From NCBI GenBank assembly GCA_011947345.1, contig JAAVTG010000693.1:62001-126000 (forward strand): 64,000 nucleotides of DNA, read 5' to 3'. Below the pieces are notes generated by a model that searched no databases, had not been told where the DNA came from, and saw only the letters and a program-made list of their open reading frames with translations. A program made the translations under genes and the position numbers. This DNA comes from Phytophthora quininea (Eukaryota; Oomycota; Peronosporomycetes; Peronosporales; Peronosporaceae). Below are positions 55,505 through 64,000 of the stretch, piece after piece. The stretch's first letter is position 1. Each line of letters opens with the position of its first letter.

Positions 55505-57221
55505 ATGGATGCCGCAGTGCGCGTCGCCCACGTGAGTTTCCCGCCGCACGCGACGCATCTCAAGCTGCAGCTGAGTCTGCACAACGACCGCAAGACGTTC
55601 TTTCGCTCGACCACCGAGAAACTGGACCGTGTGCGCTACCGACTGCAGCTGCTGGCGTCGCAGAGTGCTGTCCCCAAGACTAAGAAGCACAAAAGCTCAA
55701 GAATGGAGCTACAAGAAGCTCTGCACCCACTGTAAACGTCAAATTTATCGACGCGGACGGAGGCGAGATAGCTACCAAAACGACGACCATTGGGGACGCG
55801 TTGATGCGCACCAAACGTATAGAGATAGGAGGTGAGAGCTTCCAGGTGCTGCATAACAAACCGCTGGTCACGAAGCTGTCGGTGCTGGAGCCAGTATTGG
55901 CTGGGATCCCGTTGGCCCCATTGCCAGAGACAGAATTCTGTCACGCTGATGAATGTGCTTGGAGATGGTTCCGTCTTGATGAAGAGAAAGAGACGCTGGT
56001 GTGCACAACACAAAGGTATACGCCATCGATGGAGGAAGTGGGCTGCAGATTTAGGATTGAGTGCAGTGCACCAAGTATTGAAGAAGAGTTTGCGGAGGAG
56101 AGTAAGACTGCAGTGACGACGACGACAGTGCTGTCTGGTCCTAACCGAGATGTGTTTGCGGAAAGGAGACGCATGGGGACCACCTCTGCAGCGGAAAAGT
56201 ATCCCGATGCTGCCGAAGCTTTTCGAGTAATGAGTTATAATGTTTTATTTGGTGGATATACGACGACGGAGCATGCGCAGAAGAACCTGTTCCCATATGC
56301 TGATGCGAGCATTATGAAGGAGACGTATCGGATGCAGCTCGTTTTCCAGGAGATCGAAGAGAATAATTGCGACGTGGTGTGTCTGCAAGAAATGGGCGAG
56401 CAAATGTACAACTCACTCTTCGTTCCAATGATGTCAAGTATTGGATACCATGGCTTCTACTCCGGCAAGACGGGTACTACACACGAGGGTTGCGCGATAT
56501 TTGTGCGGACGGCGAAGTTTGAAGTGATGGAGGAAAAGACGCTGAATCTCACGGCTGCAATCAGGGAGTCTATGAACCCAGAAATGAGCAAGCTACTGGA
56601 GGAATTCCCCGAGTTGGGTAAAGGCCTCAGCCGGATCCCGTCCATCGCTCAGCTGGTGCTCCTTCGGTCTAAATTGGATCCACTCCGAACGGTGATTTTG
56701 TCAAACACACATTTATTTTATCGAGGAGATGCACATATGATTCGACTGCTCCAAACCGCTGCACTAGTTGAAAACGTGAGTCGCTGGCGGACAGAGCGTC
56801 AGTTGCACAATGCAGCAGTTGTCATGTGCGGCGATTGGAATGCTCATCCTGAATCGGCACCGATTGCTTTTCTTCTGGACGGCCGAATCGACTCGAGTCA
56901 CCGGCATTGGAAGCTAGCACCGTCCTTCCGATGGAGCAGGACAGATCGCATCAGTCAGGCAGGTACAAGTGAGACGGACGTGTCTCCTGGCTATCTGGAC
57001 CATGGACTTCAGCTCGTCAGTGCGTGTGGCATCCCGCCTTTCACGAACTTTGCGGGCAGTTTTGTGGGCACGTTAGATTATATCTTTGTGGGGACGAACC
57101 CGTTGCAAGTACGTGACGTTTTCCTGTTTTCACAGAGGAAGAAGTGAGTGCCGAGACTGCGCTTCCGTCGACCAAATTTCCGTCGGACCATGTTTCTTTG
57201 GTATGTGATTTAAGTTGGTGA
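55505..57221 (+). CDS. PDE12-like 2',5'-phosphodiesterase (EEP family)
   Basis: Endonuclease/exonuclease/phosphatase-family protein closest to PDE12, which degrades 2-5A and trims poly(A) of mitochondrial RNA. Motifs in order: MSYNVLFGGY, the catalytic Glu in VVCLQEMGEQ, TTHEGCAIF, SNTHLFYRGD, VVMCGDWNAHPES, LDYIFVG, and the last PSDHVSLVCDL with the catalytic Asp-His. The LFPYADASIMKETYRMQL stretch matches the PDE12 subgroup. Two frame breaks: near 55716 and at TTTT 57119-57122. Without the second, the protein would end before the essential SDH motif (57147). Corrected length 572 residues, stop at 57219-57221. The N-terminus has no obvious mitochondrial signal. Divergent from the NYN-KH gene by 95 bp. 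Confidence 0.85.
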
Positions 57222-57489
57222 TCAGCACGAGCCTCTTTCCAGAAAGAATCGGATATACAATCCATTTTTGTGCGTCGTGGAAAAGCACATCGATATCTTT
57301 GATGGTAAGGCGTTCATACATACGCACGCTGGTTGCAGTAGTGAGATTGATAATGTCGACCTTGCTGATTCAGTAACGACATCCTCATGACAAAGAACCA
57401 AGAATGAAACCGGGGTGACAGAATGGCTATTGATCGATATGTTCAAGTGTAAACGAAAGGCCTCATCTCTACGTGGTTTAGACGCGGAC

Positions 57490-57992
57490 TTAGAAGAGTG
57501 TAGCTGCCAGGGTGACAACCACGGCCGAGACACCGAGTGATCGACTTTGCATTGACTTGGGCGCCACTGACCCCTGCCTCTTTGTGACCCGATCCTGATG
57601 TCGACTCATCACCGACACTGGTGTCATGGGAGCTCGATCCACTGCCAGTTCCGTGCGATCCTTCCTCGGCCTTTTGCCATCGTTAAATGGGTCAATTGTG
57701 GCCGAGCCGGTCGTACTGGTGCTGATTGTGGTGGACGGTGCGGACGTGGCCGTCACGGAGGTTGTTGTGTTGGTGCCGTTCGAGGGGCAACTGTTGTTGT
57801 AGTAGCTGTACTAGTCGCAGTGGAGCTGGTCGAAGGAGAGCTAGTAGCGTTCGTGGCAGTGGGGGCTTGGGTCGTAGCAGTGGGGGAGTGGGTCTCGGTG
57901 GCCGAGGTAGCTGTTGCTTGTCCAGTCAATGCAACGGCGTCGGCGTTGGCAATGATGACAGCAGCGAAGAGGATCGGAGTGAGGAACTTCAT
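57490..57992 (-). CDS. Mucin-like secreted protein, Thr/Ser-rich, GPI-type (copy a)
   Basis: Start ATG 57992: signal peptide MKFLTPILFAAVIIANADA, then a Thr/Ser/Ala/Pro-rich region (TQAPTATNATSSPSTSS), a Gly/Ser-rich stretch (SHGTGSGSSSHDTSVGDEST) and a hydrophobic C-terminus SLGVSAVVVTLAATLF like a GPI signal. Three frame breaks: GGGG 57784-57787, TTTT 57672-57675 (plus-strand view) and a short A run near 57550. With them the length is 168 residues. Same plan as the gene at 33189. Surface protein, probably heavily O-glycosylated; function unknown. Confidence 0.68.
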
Positions 57993-58448
57993 CTCGAGCG
58001 AGCGGTGCGGGACTGGAACACTTGTAGGTGCGGCTGGAGGAGTGCAAATGCAGGAATGAAAACGAGGCTGGTGGCCGTGGCAGTGGTAGGGCGTGGACCG
58101 TTTCCGGGCTAAAAGCTCGAAAACGGTCAAAAAGACCTTTGAGAATCTGAAAACGGTCGAGAAGGGCTCTGCAACTGGGGCCGTTTTATTGTTCAAAGGC
58201 AACGGCCAGAGAATTGCCCGTGCGCAGTACATGACAGTGCTAGCGAAACGGTTGGATTCACTTCTGGCGAGAACGAGGAATTTTTCTCGATAGAGTGTGA
58301 GGCCAATGCTTATACCGTATCTGAAGGAAGCTGGATTCGACATTGGTTTAAGACCGAATCGAGTGAACTAAAGGAGTTCATGACTTGTCATGACTTGTTC
58401 GTGCGCATTACTCTAAGCTACGGTTTGACAAGCAGATATTGAACTAGC
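57993..58448. other. Spacer between mucin-like genes a and b
   Basis: Contains the promoter-like element at 58046-58059 and short open frames only. No domain seen. Confidence 0.45.
58046..58059 (-). promoter_or_regulatory. Inr/FPR-like element upstream of mucin gene a
   Basis: Minus strand reads TCATTCCTGCATTT, matching the oomycete core TCATTYYNCAWTTT except for one extra base between the initiator and CAWTTT. It lies 54 bp upstream of ATG 57992. Confidence 0.4.
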
Positions 58449-58916
58449 TTAGAGCAGAGCTACAATGGCCACAGCCGCTGTCGCAGTGACTGTGTATGGC
58501 GCCCAATATTTCACGGCGACGCCACCCGAAGAGCCTCCCTTGGTTTTTGAGCTGGCAGATCCGCCACTGCCGAGGTCGTTGGGTTTTGACGCGCTGCTGC
58601 TGCTGCAACCACTGCCGCTGTTGGATTTGTCACGGGACCATGATTCGTGTTGGATGCTGTAGTCGTGTGCGTTGGAAGCGACAGCGCTGTGGGAAGCACC
58701 TGCGTCAACGTCATTGGAGCTGCTGGATGTAGTTGAGTTGGCACCGATGACGATATCTGCATGGGAGGATCCGACAGCATCCGAAGATGAGTCGTTGCTG
58801 CGTGATGGAACCACCACACTTCCAGCCTGCGATGACGAGCTGTCCGTTGTGTTCTTGGCCGACACCGCTGCCAATGTGAAGACGATTGCGGTCACTAGCG
58901 ATGACAGGAACCTCAT
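58449..58916 (-). CDS. Mucin-like secreted protein, serine-rich, GPI-type (copy b)
   Basis: Unbroken frame of 155 residues from ATG 58916. Signal peptide MRFLSSLVTAIVFTLAAVSA; Ser/Asn-rich middle with N-glycosylation sites (NTT, NDS, NST); a short segment HDYSIQHESWSRDKS; a Gly/Ser-rich part with one Cys; hydrophobic C-terminus VTATAAVAIVALL. The design matches the genes at 33189 and 57490. Probably a cell-surface protein of cyst or hyphal wall; no domain recognised. Confidence 0.75.
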   Translation of the reverse strand: MRFLSSLVTAIVFTLAAVSAKNTTDSSSSQAGSVVVPSRSNDSSSDAVGSSHADIVIGANSTTSSSSNDVDAGASHSAVASNAHDYSIQHESWSRDKSNSGSGCSSSSASKPNDLGSGGSASSKTKGGSSGGVAVKYWAPYTVTATAAVAIVALL

Positions 58917-59222
58917 GGCGCTTGTAGTGTTGAAGGGGAGCGTAGTCGTAGAGTGAATCCGCTTGGAGGAAAGTTGGGAAATGATCGTGCGCCATCTACC
59001 AAAAGCATCGGAGTGTTGGCAGACGTGCTTTCGACAGGCGCACGCACGGATTCGATAAAAACGGCCACCAAGACTCAGGCTGTCCGCGTTAATATTTTTT
59101 CCTGTCGCTTCCTGGCCTTGGAACAAAGGCAGCGCTCTTAGACTGTGGCCAGTCACGAAGGACTCGGCATCTTTCAACCAACGTGAAAGGTATAATGAAG
59201 TCACCACTTTCCAAACTCGAAT
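58917..59222. other. Spacer between mucin-like genes b and c
   Basis: About 300 bp. On the minus strand a TTCACTC initiator-like sequence lies near 58950, in front of gene b. Nothing else recognised. Confidence 0.4.
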
Positions 59223-60894
59223 CTACAAGATCATGACAGCTGTGGCAGCAGCAATCGACAGTACCATCGGAATACATTCAGTGATCATGGGGCTGCAGCC
59301 AGAAGAACTCGCTTGGGTGTCGTGTTCGCTCTCAACGCCATGATTTTGTGTCGATGATGAGCCAAGCCCGGTGCTGCCGTCACTGCTGTAAATGTCATCA
59401 GCACTATTTTCATGAGAGCAACCTGAACCCAAGTCGCCCACAGCGATTTCTTGTTGCTGGGAATGGCCAGAGCTGGTATTAAGTGTTTTGTTTTGCGCGG
59501 CGTCTTGAAACGCGTCCTGTATCGTACTTGGCTCTACACCAGTCGCTACATTTGTGGCTGTGGGAGCATCTATTGCCCCGATCGATGGAGCTCCTGCTGA
59601 GGGTTCGTAACCAAGAGCTACGACTGGCATCAGAAGTTGTAGAATCAATTGACGTGGTCGTTGGGGATGGCGTTGATAGCACTGCGTTTTCCGGTGAAAA
59701 TATGGGGCTGGAAGCGCTTATTTGTGGTGGATCGTTGGGCTTTACCGTGCCAGGTATGATCACTACGATCGTGCCTGATGGAGTCGGGGGATACTTTTGG
59801 TGTCAGCATTTGCCAAAGTAGTCGAATGTTTGGTTGTGTCTGCCATATGATTTTCTGCTGACGTGGGCTGCGGTGTTGACGTGACTGTCGAGGATGCTGT
59901 TGTGGATGACTTAAATGGATCTAAAGTCGGAGCTGGAGATGAAGATATCGCCATTGTTGGTCCCGCAGCACCAGATGAAGTGGAACTGCTCCTTGAATCG
60001 GGTGGTGACGTAGGAGTATCGGTCCTCGGATCGTTTGCAGAATTCGCAGAGGTGCTTGTTACTGGGTTGAATGTTGGTGTTGGTGTTTCGAGAGAAATAG
60101 AACTTGGTACATTGTCACGTTCTGTAGTGCTTCCGTCTGTCGCTATGGACGATGAAGAAGTGGTCGTCGTCTCAGGTGGGGCTGCACAGTACCAGCTCGA
60201 TTTGCGCTGGTTGAGACTGGAGGCGCGGAGGATCTGACTGGATGAATTGGGTCATTAGTTGCAGCACTAGATGCGGGGCTGGTACTATTACTTGTCACCA
60301 CGTGAACAGGTGAGGAGGTTGGCGCCGACTTGGTTAATGGGGTCATGTGGGGTGGAGGCTGCATGGAACCACCACTACTCGCGCTGTTCCTGGGGGCTCG
60401 GTGGGCCAGACTGGGGCTTCGGTTGCTACACTCGATGTTGGGCTGGTAGTATCGCGTGTCGTCGAATGAGAAGTAGAGTCTGATGAATCGGGGGTGGGAG
60501 CTGGCACAGATTCGGCTGATGGGGACGTGTCAGGTGGAGGCTGCACCAAACCAGCACCACTTGCGCTGTCTTCAACGGGAGGTTCGGTAGCTGGGGCATC
60601 GGTCGCGATGCCAGTGGCTGGGCTAATAGTATCATTTTTCCCTATGCGTGGGGTTGATTCTGGACTGTCGGGGGCTGAAGGTGGGTCGCCGAGATTGCTC
60701 GAGGTGACAGAACTCACCCCGCCGTTGGTGCTGTTTGCGATAGGCGAAGCTGCCGAATCGGCCATGCTGGTAGGCGATCCTGTTTCTGAGCTGGGTTGCG
60801 AGTTTTCGCCGGCATATAGTTCGATGACAAGTAGTACCAGTAATACTGTGGGGATGACGAGAAGCGGTATCAATAGTACCGCGGGGATTTTCAT
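59223..60894 (-). CDS. Long mucin-like membrane/surface protein (copy c), frames broken
   Basis: Start ATG 60894: MKIPAVLLIPLLVIPTVLLV, a long hydrophobic signal or anchor. The rest, through several frame breaks, is a Pro/Ser/Thr-rich mucin-like sequence (SPESTPRIGKNDTISPATG, TSNSTSPASSAATNDPIHP, SSPAPTLDPFKSSTTASSTV) ending with a Gln/Ser-rich part (SSGHSQQQEIAVGD) and the hydrophobic end CIPMVLSIAAATAVMIL at 59223. All parts keep the same composition and orientation, and the promoter element lies just upstream of the start, so I annotate one gene of about 555 residues. Exact break positions are not resolved. Two imperfect ~190-nt repeats occur at 60330-60700. It could instead be two genes. 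Confidence 0.55.
60330..60700 (-). repeat. Imperfect tandem repeat in mucin gene c
   Basis: Two units of roughly 190 nt share the segments GGTGGAGGCTGCA and TCGATGTTGGGCTGG or CCAGTGGCTGGGCTA (plus-strand view) and code similar EPP...Q-P-P-P and S-P-(A/T) segments. The units have diverged by substitutions and small indels. Confidence 0.5.
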
Positions 60895-60903
60895 CGTTCA
60901 ATG

Positions 60904-60917
60904 CAAATTGGTGAATG
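60904..60917 (-). promoter_or_regulatory. Oomycete Inr/FPR core promoter element
   Basis: Minus strand reads CATTCACCAATTTG, matching CATTYYNCAWTTT at all but one position. It is only about 10 bp upstream of the ATG at 60894, so the transcript would have a very short leader, or translation begins at a later Met. Confidence 0.5.
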
Positions 60918-62363
60918 GCTCGTGCTCCCTAACAAGCTCGCGAAAAGCTGTCATTGTCCGTTGAGCGCATTGGTCTGGACTTCTCTCCGTCATGGATTGG
61001 GCCAGCAAGATGCTAAGAACCAATGCGGCAGCGATGAAGACGCCAATCGACATTATCTTTGCTTGAACGTATTTCTCGTTGCACCGGAGCACAACACACC
61101 CGAGAAATATGGAAAGCAGTTGAAACCAATTTCTGGAAACCATGGTGGGTGTTGCATTCGCACCTTGAAGACTGCTTGCATTATCAAGACGGACCCGCGG
61201 AAGGTTTGTCGGCGGAATTGTGTCGCCTTGCCAGTTCATTCTCATCCGAGGAGGTACTATCGGTAGGTAAGCACATTCTTTTTTTTTTGCAAAGTGCTCT
61301 TGTTCGTGTGTATACCATCGAGCAAGTCCGTGTACTGAAATAATGTAACGTCTGCCGTGGGTTCGAGGAGGTCCGAACACGCCTTGATTGCGACTCTAGC
61401 TCTTAATGAATTGATACCGATCGGCAATGGTGATAGAAAACCACTAACATTCGGTGTTTCGCTGTTGTCAAGAGAAGACGTTGACGTGTTAAATGAACAC
61501 ACGACCTTGGACACCAGAGCTAGACCCGCTTCAAATTCGGTCGAGGGTGTCCGCTTCCGCACCCCCGCAACAAGACGCGAGGCTTGAAGTCGATTCCTCT
61601 GCGGCCTTTTTACCCATGCAGCTTCGTTGCCTAGCAGACGTGGTTGAAGTTAACACGACGTTGAAGGCCGAGCACTGCTCGGAGCAGACCTGGTTGCCAT
61701 GACTAAGATCGAACCGATTTGAGAGAGCGAGAGCGAAATGAGCTGCCTTCCTGCTCTCCTTGAACAACGTCGAGGCTTCCAAAGCCCAGCGAGTGCGGCT
61801 TCTTGGACGAGTTTCTTGTTTCTAGACCACTGGAATCGACAGCACCGCAATAACGTTAAACCAGAGGTGGTGGTGACTGACAGGACAAAGTATCTTGCGA
61901 CCACTGACAGCACCTTGCGTCTCACCTCGCCAGCCGACTCCACAAGGACCTTGCATTTGACGGAGAGCTGGGCTTCAGCTGCCACGATCAGCACCGCCAA
62001 CTTCAACCACCACCACGACGCGTGTTAAACCGCATCGCAGGACAAAGCCCCGGCCGGAAATGCATTGCGCGGGATATGCGCTCTGAGGAGGGTCACCGCT
62101 GTCCTCACAATCTTCAGTTCCTGGTACTTCAGTCTTCAGTTTTGGTGTCTCCAGTCCATCTCCAGCACCTTGACTGCCCAAGTCCCGACGGTGCAAGCAT
62201 AAAGTTTGGCGGGCGGCGCGGGACGCGCTTGAAGCTGTCAGCTCGCTACCGAATGAGGATTTGTCAAATCCGTCAAACGTTGAGGATCGGAAGCCCAATG
62301 GACAACTGCACGGTTTGGATCACCATGAGTATCACGGCCGCCTTTTGGTCGAGTCTTCATCAT
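60918..62363. other. Long intergenic region with short open frames only
   Basis: About 1.45 kb. Minus-strand frames at 60898-61380 (with IGVFIAAALVLSILLAQ), 61257-61562 and 61531-61782 are short and overlap in part; none has a start, motif or splice partner I trust. A T9-10 run lies near 61282. It may hold a small unrecognised gene or the long promoter of the sugar transporter. Confidence 0.45.
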
Positions 62364-62377
62364 TCACTTTCCAATTT
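62364..62377 (+). promoter_or_regulatory. Oomycete Inr/FPR core promoter element (exact match)
   Basis: TCACTTTCCAATTT matches the consensus TCAYTYYNCAWTTT at every position. It lies 53-66 bp upstream of the transporter ATG at 62430 and should mark its transcription start. Confidence 0.75.
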
Positions 62378-62429
62378 GCACTCTCGTGCAGACCACCACC
62401 GTCTTTCTACACCGTCCATCACCACCACC

Positions 62430-63964
62430 ATGGTCGCCGCCGTGGTGATACCGACCGACCGGCATACGCACGACAGCGCGCCAACCGAGGGCAGTCGCAC
62501 ATATGCGATCATCGTCTGCGTGTTCGCGTCGCTCGGCGGCTTCTTCTTCGGCTATGACCAGGGCGTGACCAGCGGTGTTTTGATCATGGACAACTTCCTT
62601 TACGACTACTGCGTCGGCTGGCACAACTTCACGTACGAGGAATGCACTCGGTCAACCTCGGACCTGCCGGGGAGTGGACGACGTTCACGGTCTGGTACAA
62701 CATGGTCTACAACTTGGGCTGCTTGGTCGGTGCGTTGATCGGCGGCTACGTGTGCGACCGATTCGGTCGACGCGCCACCATCCTGTCTGCCGGCGTGCTC
62801 TTCTGCATCGGCACGACGTGGGTCTGCCTCAACCCCGCGCAAGACCACACGCTCATGTACATCGCTCGTGTCGTCCAGGGCTTCGGTGTCGGCAACTCGT
62901 CCTTCTCACTGCCGATCTTTGGGTCGGAGATGGCACCGAAGGAACTTCGAGGACGTCTCTCCGGTCTCATGGTGCTCCCCGTCACATTCGGCCAGTGGCT
63001 CGCCAACCTCATCAACATTTTGGTGGAGAACACCGACGAAGGCTGGCGCATCAGCAACGCCGTGTCCATGGTCCCTCCGATCATCGTCATGGTCGGCATT
63101 TACTGCGTGCCCGAGAGTCCTCGCTGGACGTACCAGCGCAAGGGCAAAGAGAAAGCTGCTGTCGTTTTGCGACGACTTCGACAGACGGAGAACATCCACC
63201 ACGAACTGGAAGCCATCGGCGAGCAGATCGCCAAGGAGGAGGGCACTAAAGTGGGTTTCAAGGATCTCTGGGAGCCGTCGATCCGCAAGCGCATTTTCAT
63301 CGCCATGGCGCTGCAACTGGGCCAGCAAGCGACCGGTATCAACCCCATCATGACGTATGGGTCGATGATCTTTAAGGACATCACTGGCGCCGGCATCTAC
63401 TCGTCGCTGCTGCTTAGTGGCGTCAACTGCATCTGCACCCTACCGGGTCTGTTCATGGCCGACAAGTTCGGTCGTCGTCGTATGGCCATCATCGGTGCTG
63501 TAGGTATGGTCATCGGCCACCTCTTCGCCGCCATCCTGTTCACGGCCATTTGCGACGGCGACGTCGACAACGCCGGGTGTCCGAAGGTCGGTGGCTGGAT
63601 TATCTGCATCGGCACTGCGTTCTTCGTCATGAGCTACTCGATGTCGTGGGGTGCTGTGCCTTGGATCTACTGCTCCGAGATCTTCCCACTCAACGTGCGT
63701 GCCACGGCCGTGTCCATTTCCACCGCCGCTAACTGGGTCGGCGGCGCGCTCATGACGGAGATCGTCAAGCTCTTCCCGTACCTGAACATCAACGGCGTCT
63801 TCTTCTTGTTCGCTGGTCTAGCTTTCGGCTGCGGCACGTTTGTGTATTACTTCTGCCCAGAGACCAAGGGGATTCTGCTTGAGGATATTGAGGAACTGTT
63901 CCACCGGAAGAACACCAAGTCGCCTGGATACGTCGAGACCAAATCCCCTGTCAATGTGGTCTAA
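62430..63964 (+). CDS. MFS sugar transporter (hexose/SP family)
   Basis: Sugar porter of the major facilitator superfamily, 511 residues after restoring one base at GGGG 62669-62672. Twelve membrane helices can be followed. Signature motifs: GYDQGVTSG in helix 1, DRFGRRATI and DKFGRRRMA in loops 2-3 and 8-9, PESPRWTYQRKGKEKA after helix 6, QLGQQATGINPIM in helix 7, PWIYCSEIFPLNVRA in helix 10 and PETKGILLEDIEELF at the end. QQ.TGIN is typical for hexose transporters. Start ATG 62430 has a perfect CCACC context. The extracellular loop after helix 1 carries a glycosylation site (NFT). Substrate probably glucose or another hexose; plasma membrane. Confidence 0.92.
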
Positions 63965-64000
63965 AAGACCGCAACTCGAGTGCTGTTGGTATGGTGAAGA

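Noticed and set aside
57041..57327. Minus-strand frame MRMYERLTIKDIDVLF
   Set aside because: Overlaps the conserved 3' end of PDE12 and has no splice partner or domain.

Overview
The window is nuclear DNA from an oomycete, most like Phytophthora or a close relative. Genes are dense on both strands and carry short GT-AG introns (mostly 55-90 nt). One gene encodes a secreted RXLR-dEER protein, two promoters match the oomycete Inr/FPR core element well (62364-62377 and 33150-33163), and there are lineage-typical families: serine/threonine-rich GPI-type surface proteins, a short Cys/His motif protein, and FYVE-rich signalling proteins. There is no sign of prokaryotic operons, rRNA genes or CRISPR.

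Layout. 0-18 kb holds conserved housekeeping genes: NSE1, NDUFAF3, ADAT2 and TRM7 (both wobble-base tRNA modifiers, tail to tail), a coiled-coil protein, a CAMK-like kinase, a CdsA-type CDP-DAG synthase, two head-to-head DJ-1 genes, an MSS51-C/PIH1-CS fusion, a polyQ/low-complexity protein, EIPR1 and CIR1. 18-33 kb is an accessory, rearranged block. It has four two-exon multi-membrane-span genes of one family (possibly TspO/MBR-related), decayed copies of that family in an inverted duplication, an RXLR gene with a remnant of a second copy, and within the block an SMG8 gene that ends early, a zinc-ribbon coiled-coil gene, a CHY zinc finger and a Cys/His motif gene. 33-57 kb returns to conserved genes: a serine-rich secreted protein, RING-H2 E3, UDP-glucose pyrophosphorylase, an S28 serine peptidase, ribophorin II, a very large double DH-PH-FYVE protein, a coiled-coil protein, TSR2, Ku80, a TPR-DNAJC8 fusion, an NYN-KH ribonuclease-like protein and a PDE12-like phosphodiesterase. 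57-61 kb is a cluster of three mucin-like surface protein genes, and the window closes with an MFS sugar transporter.

A caution for every reader: about half of the genes contain one-base frame breaks. Most sit at runs of four identical bases, and restoring one base makes the two neighbouring frames join into a sensible protein with a length divisible by three. I treat these as likely consensus-sequence errors, not as pseudogenes, and note them gene by gene. The decayed copies at 19-22 kb and 31.7-32.9 kb are different: they lack whole domains and look truly degenerate.

There is no single operon-like pathway. Shared themes are tRNA wobble modification (ADAT2, TRM7), secretion and glycosylation (RPN2, UGP, mucins), vesicle and phosphoinositide signalling (EIPR1, FYVE/RhoGEF protein, CdsA), genome maintenance (NSE1, Ku80) and RNA decay (SMG8, NYN-KH, PDE12).
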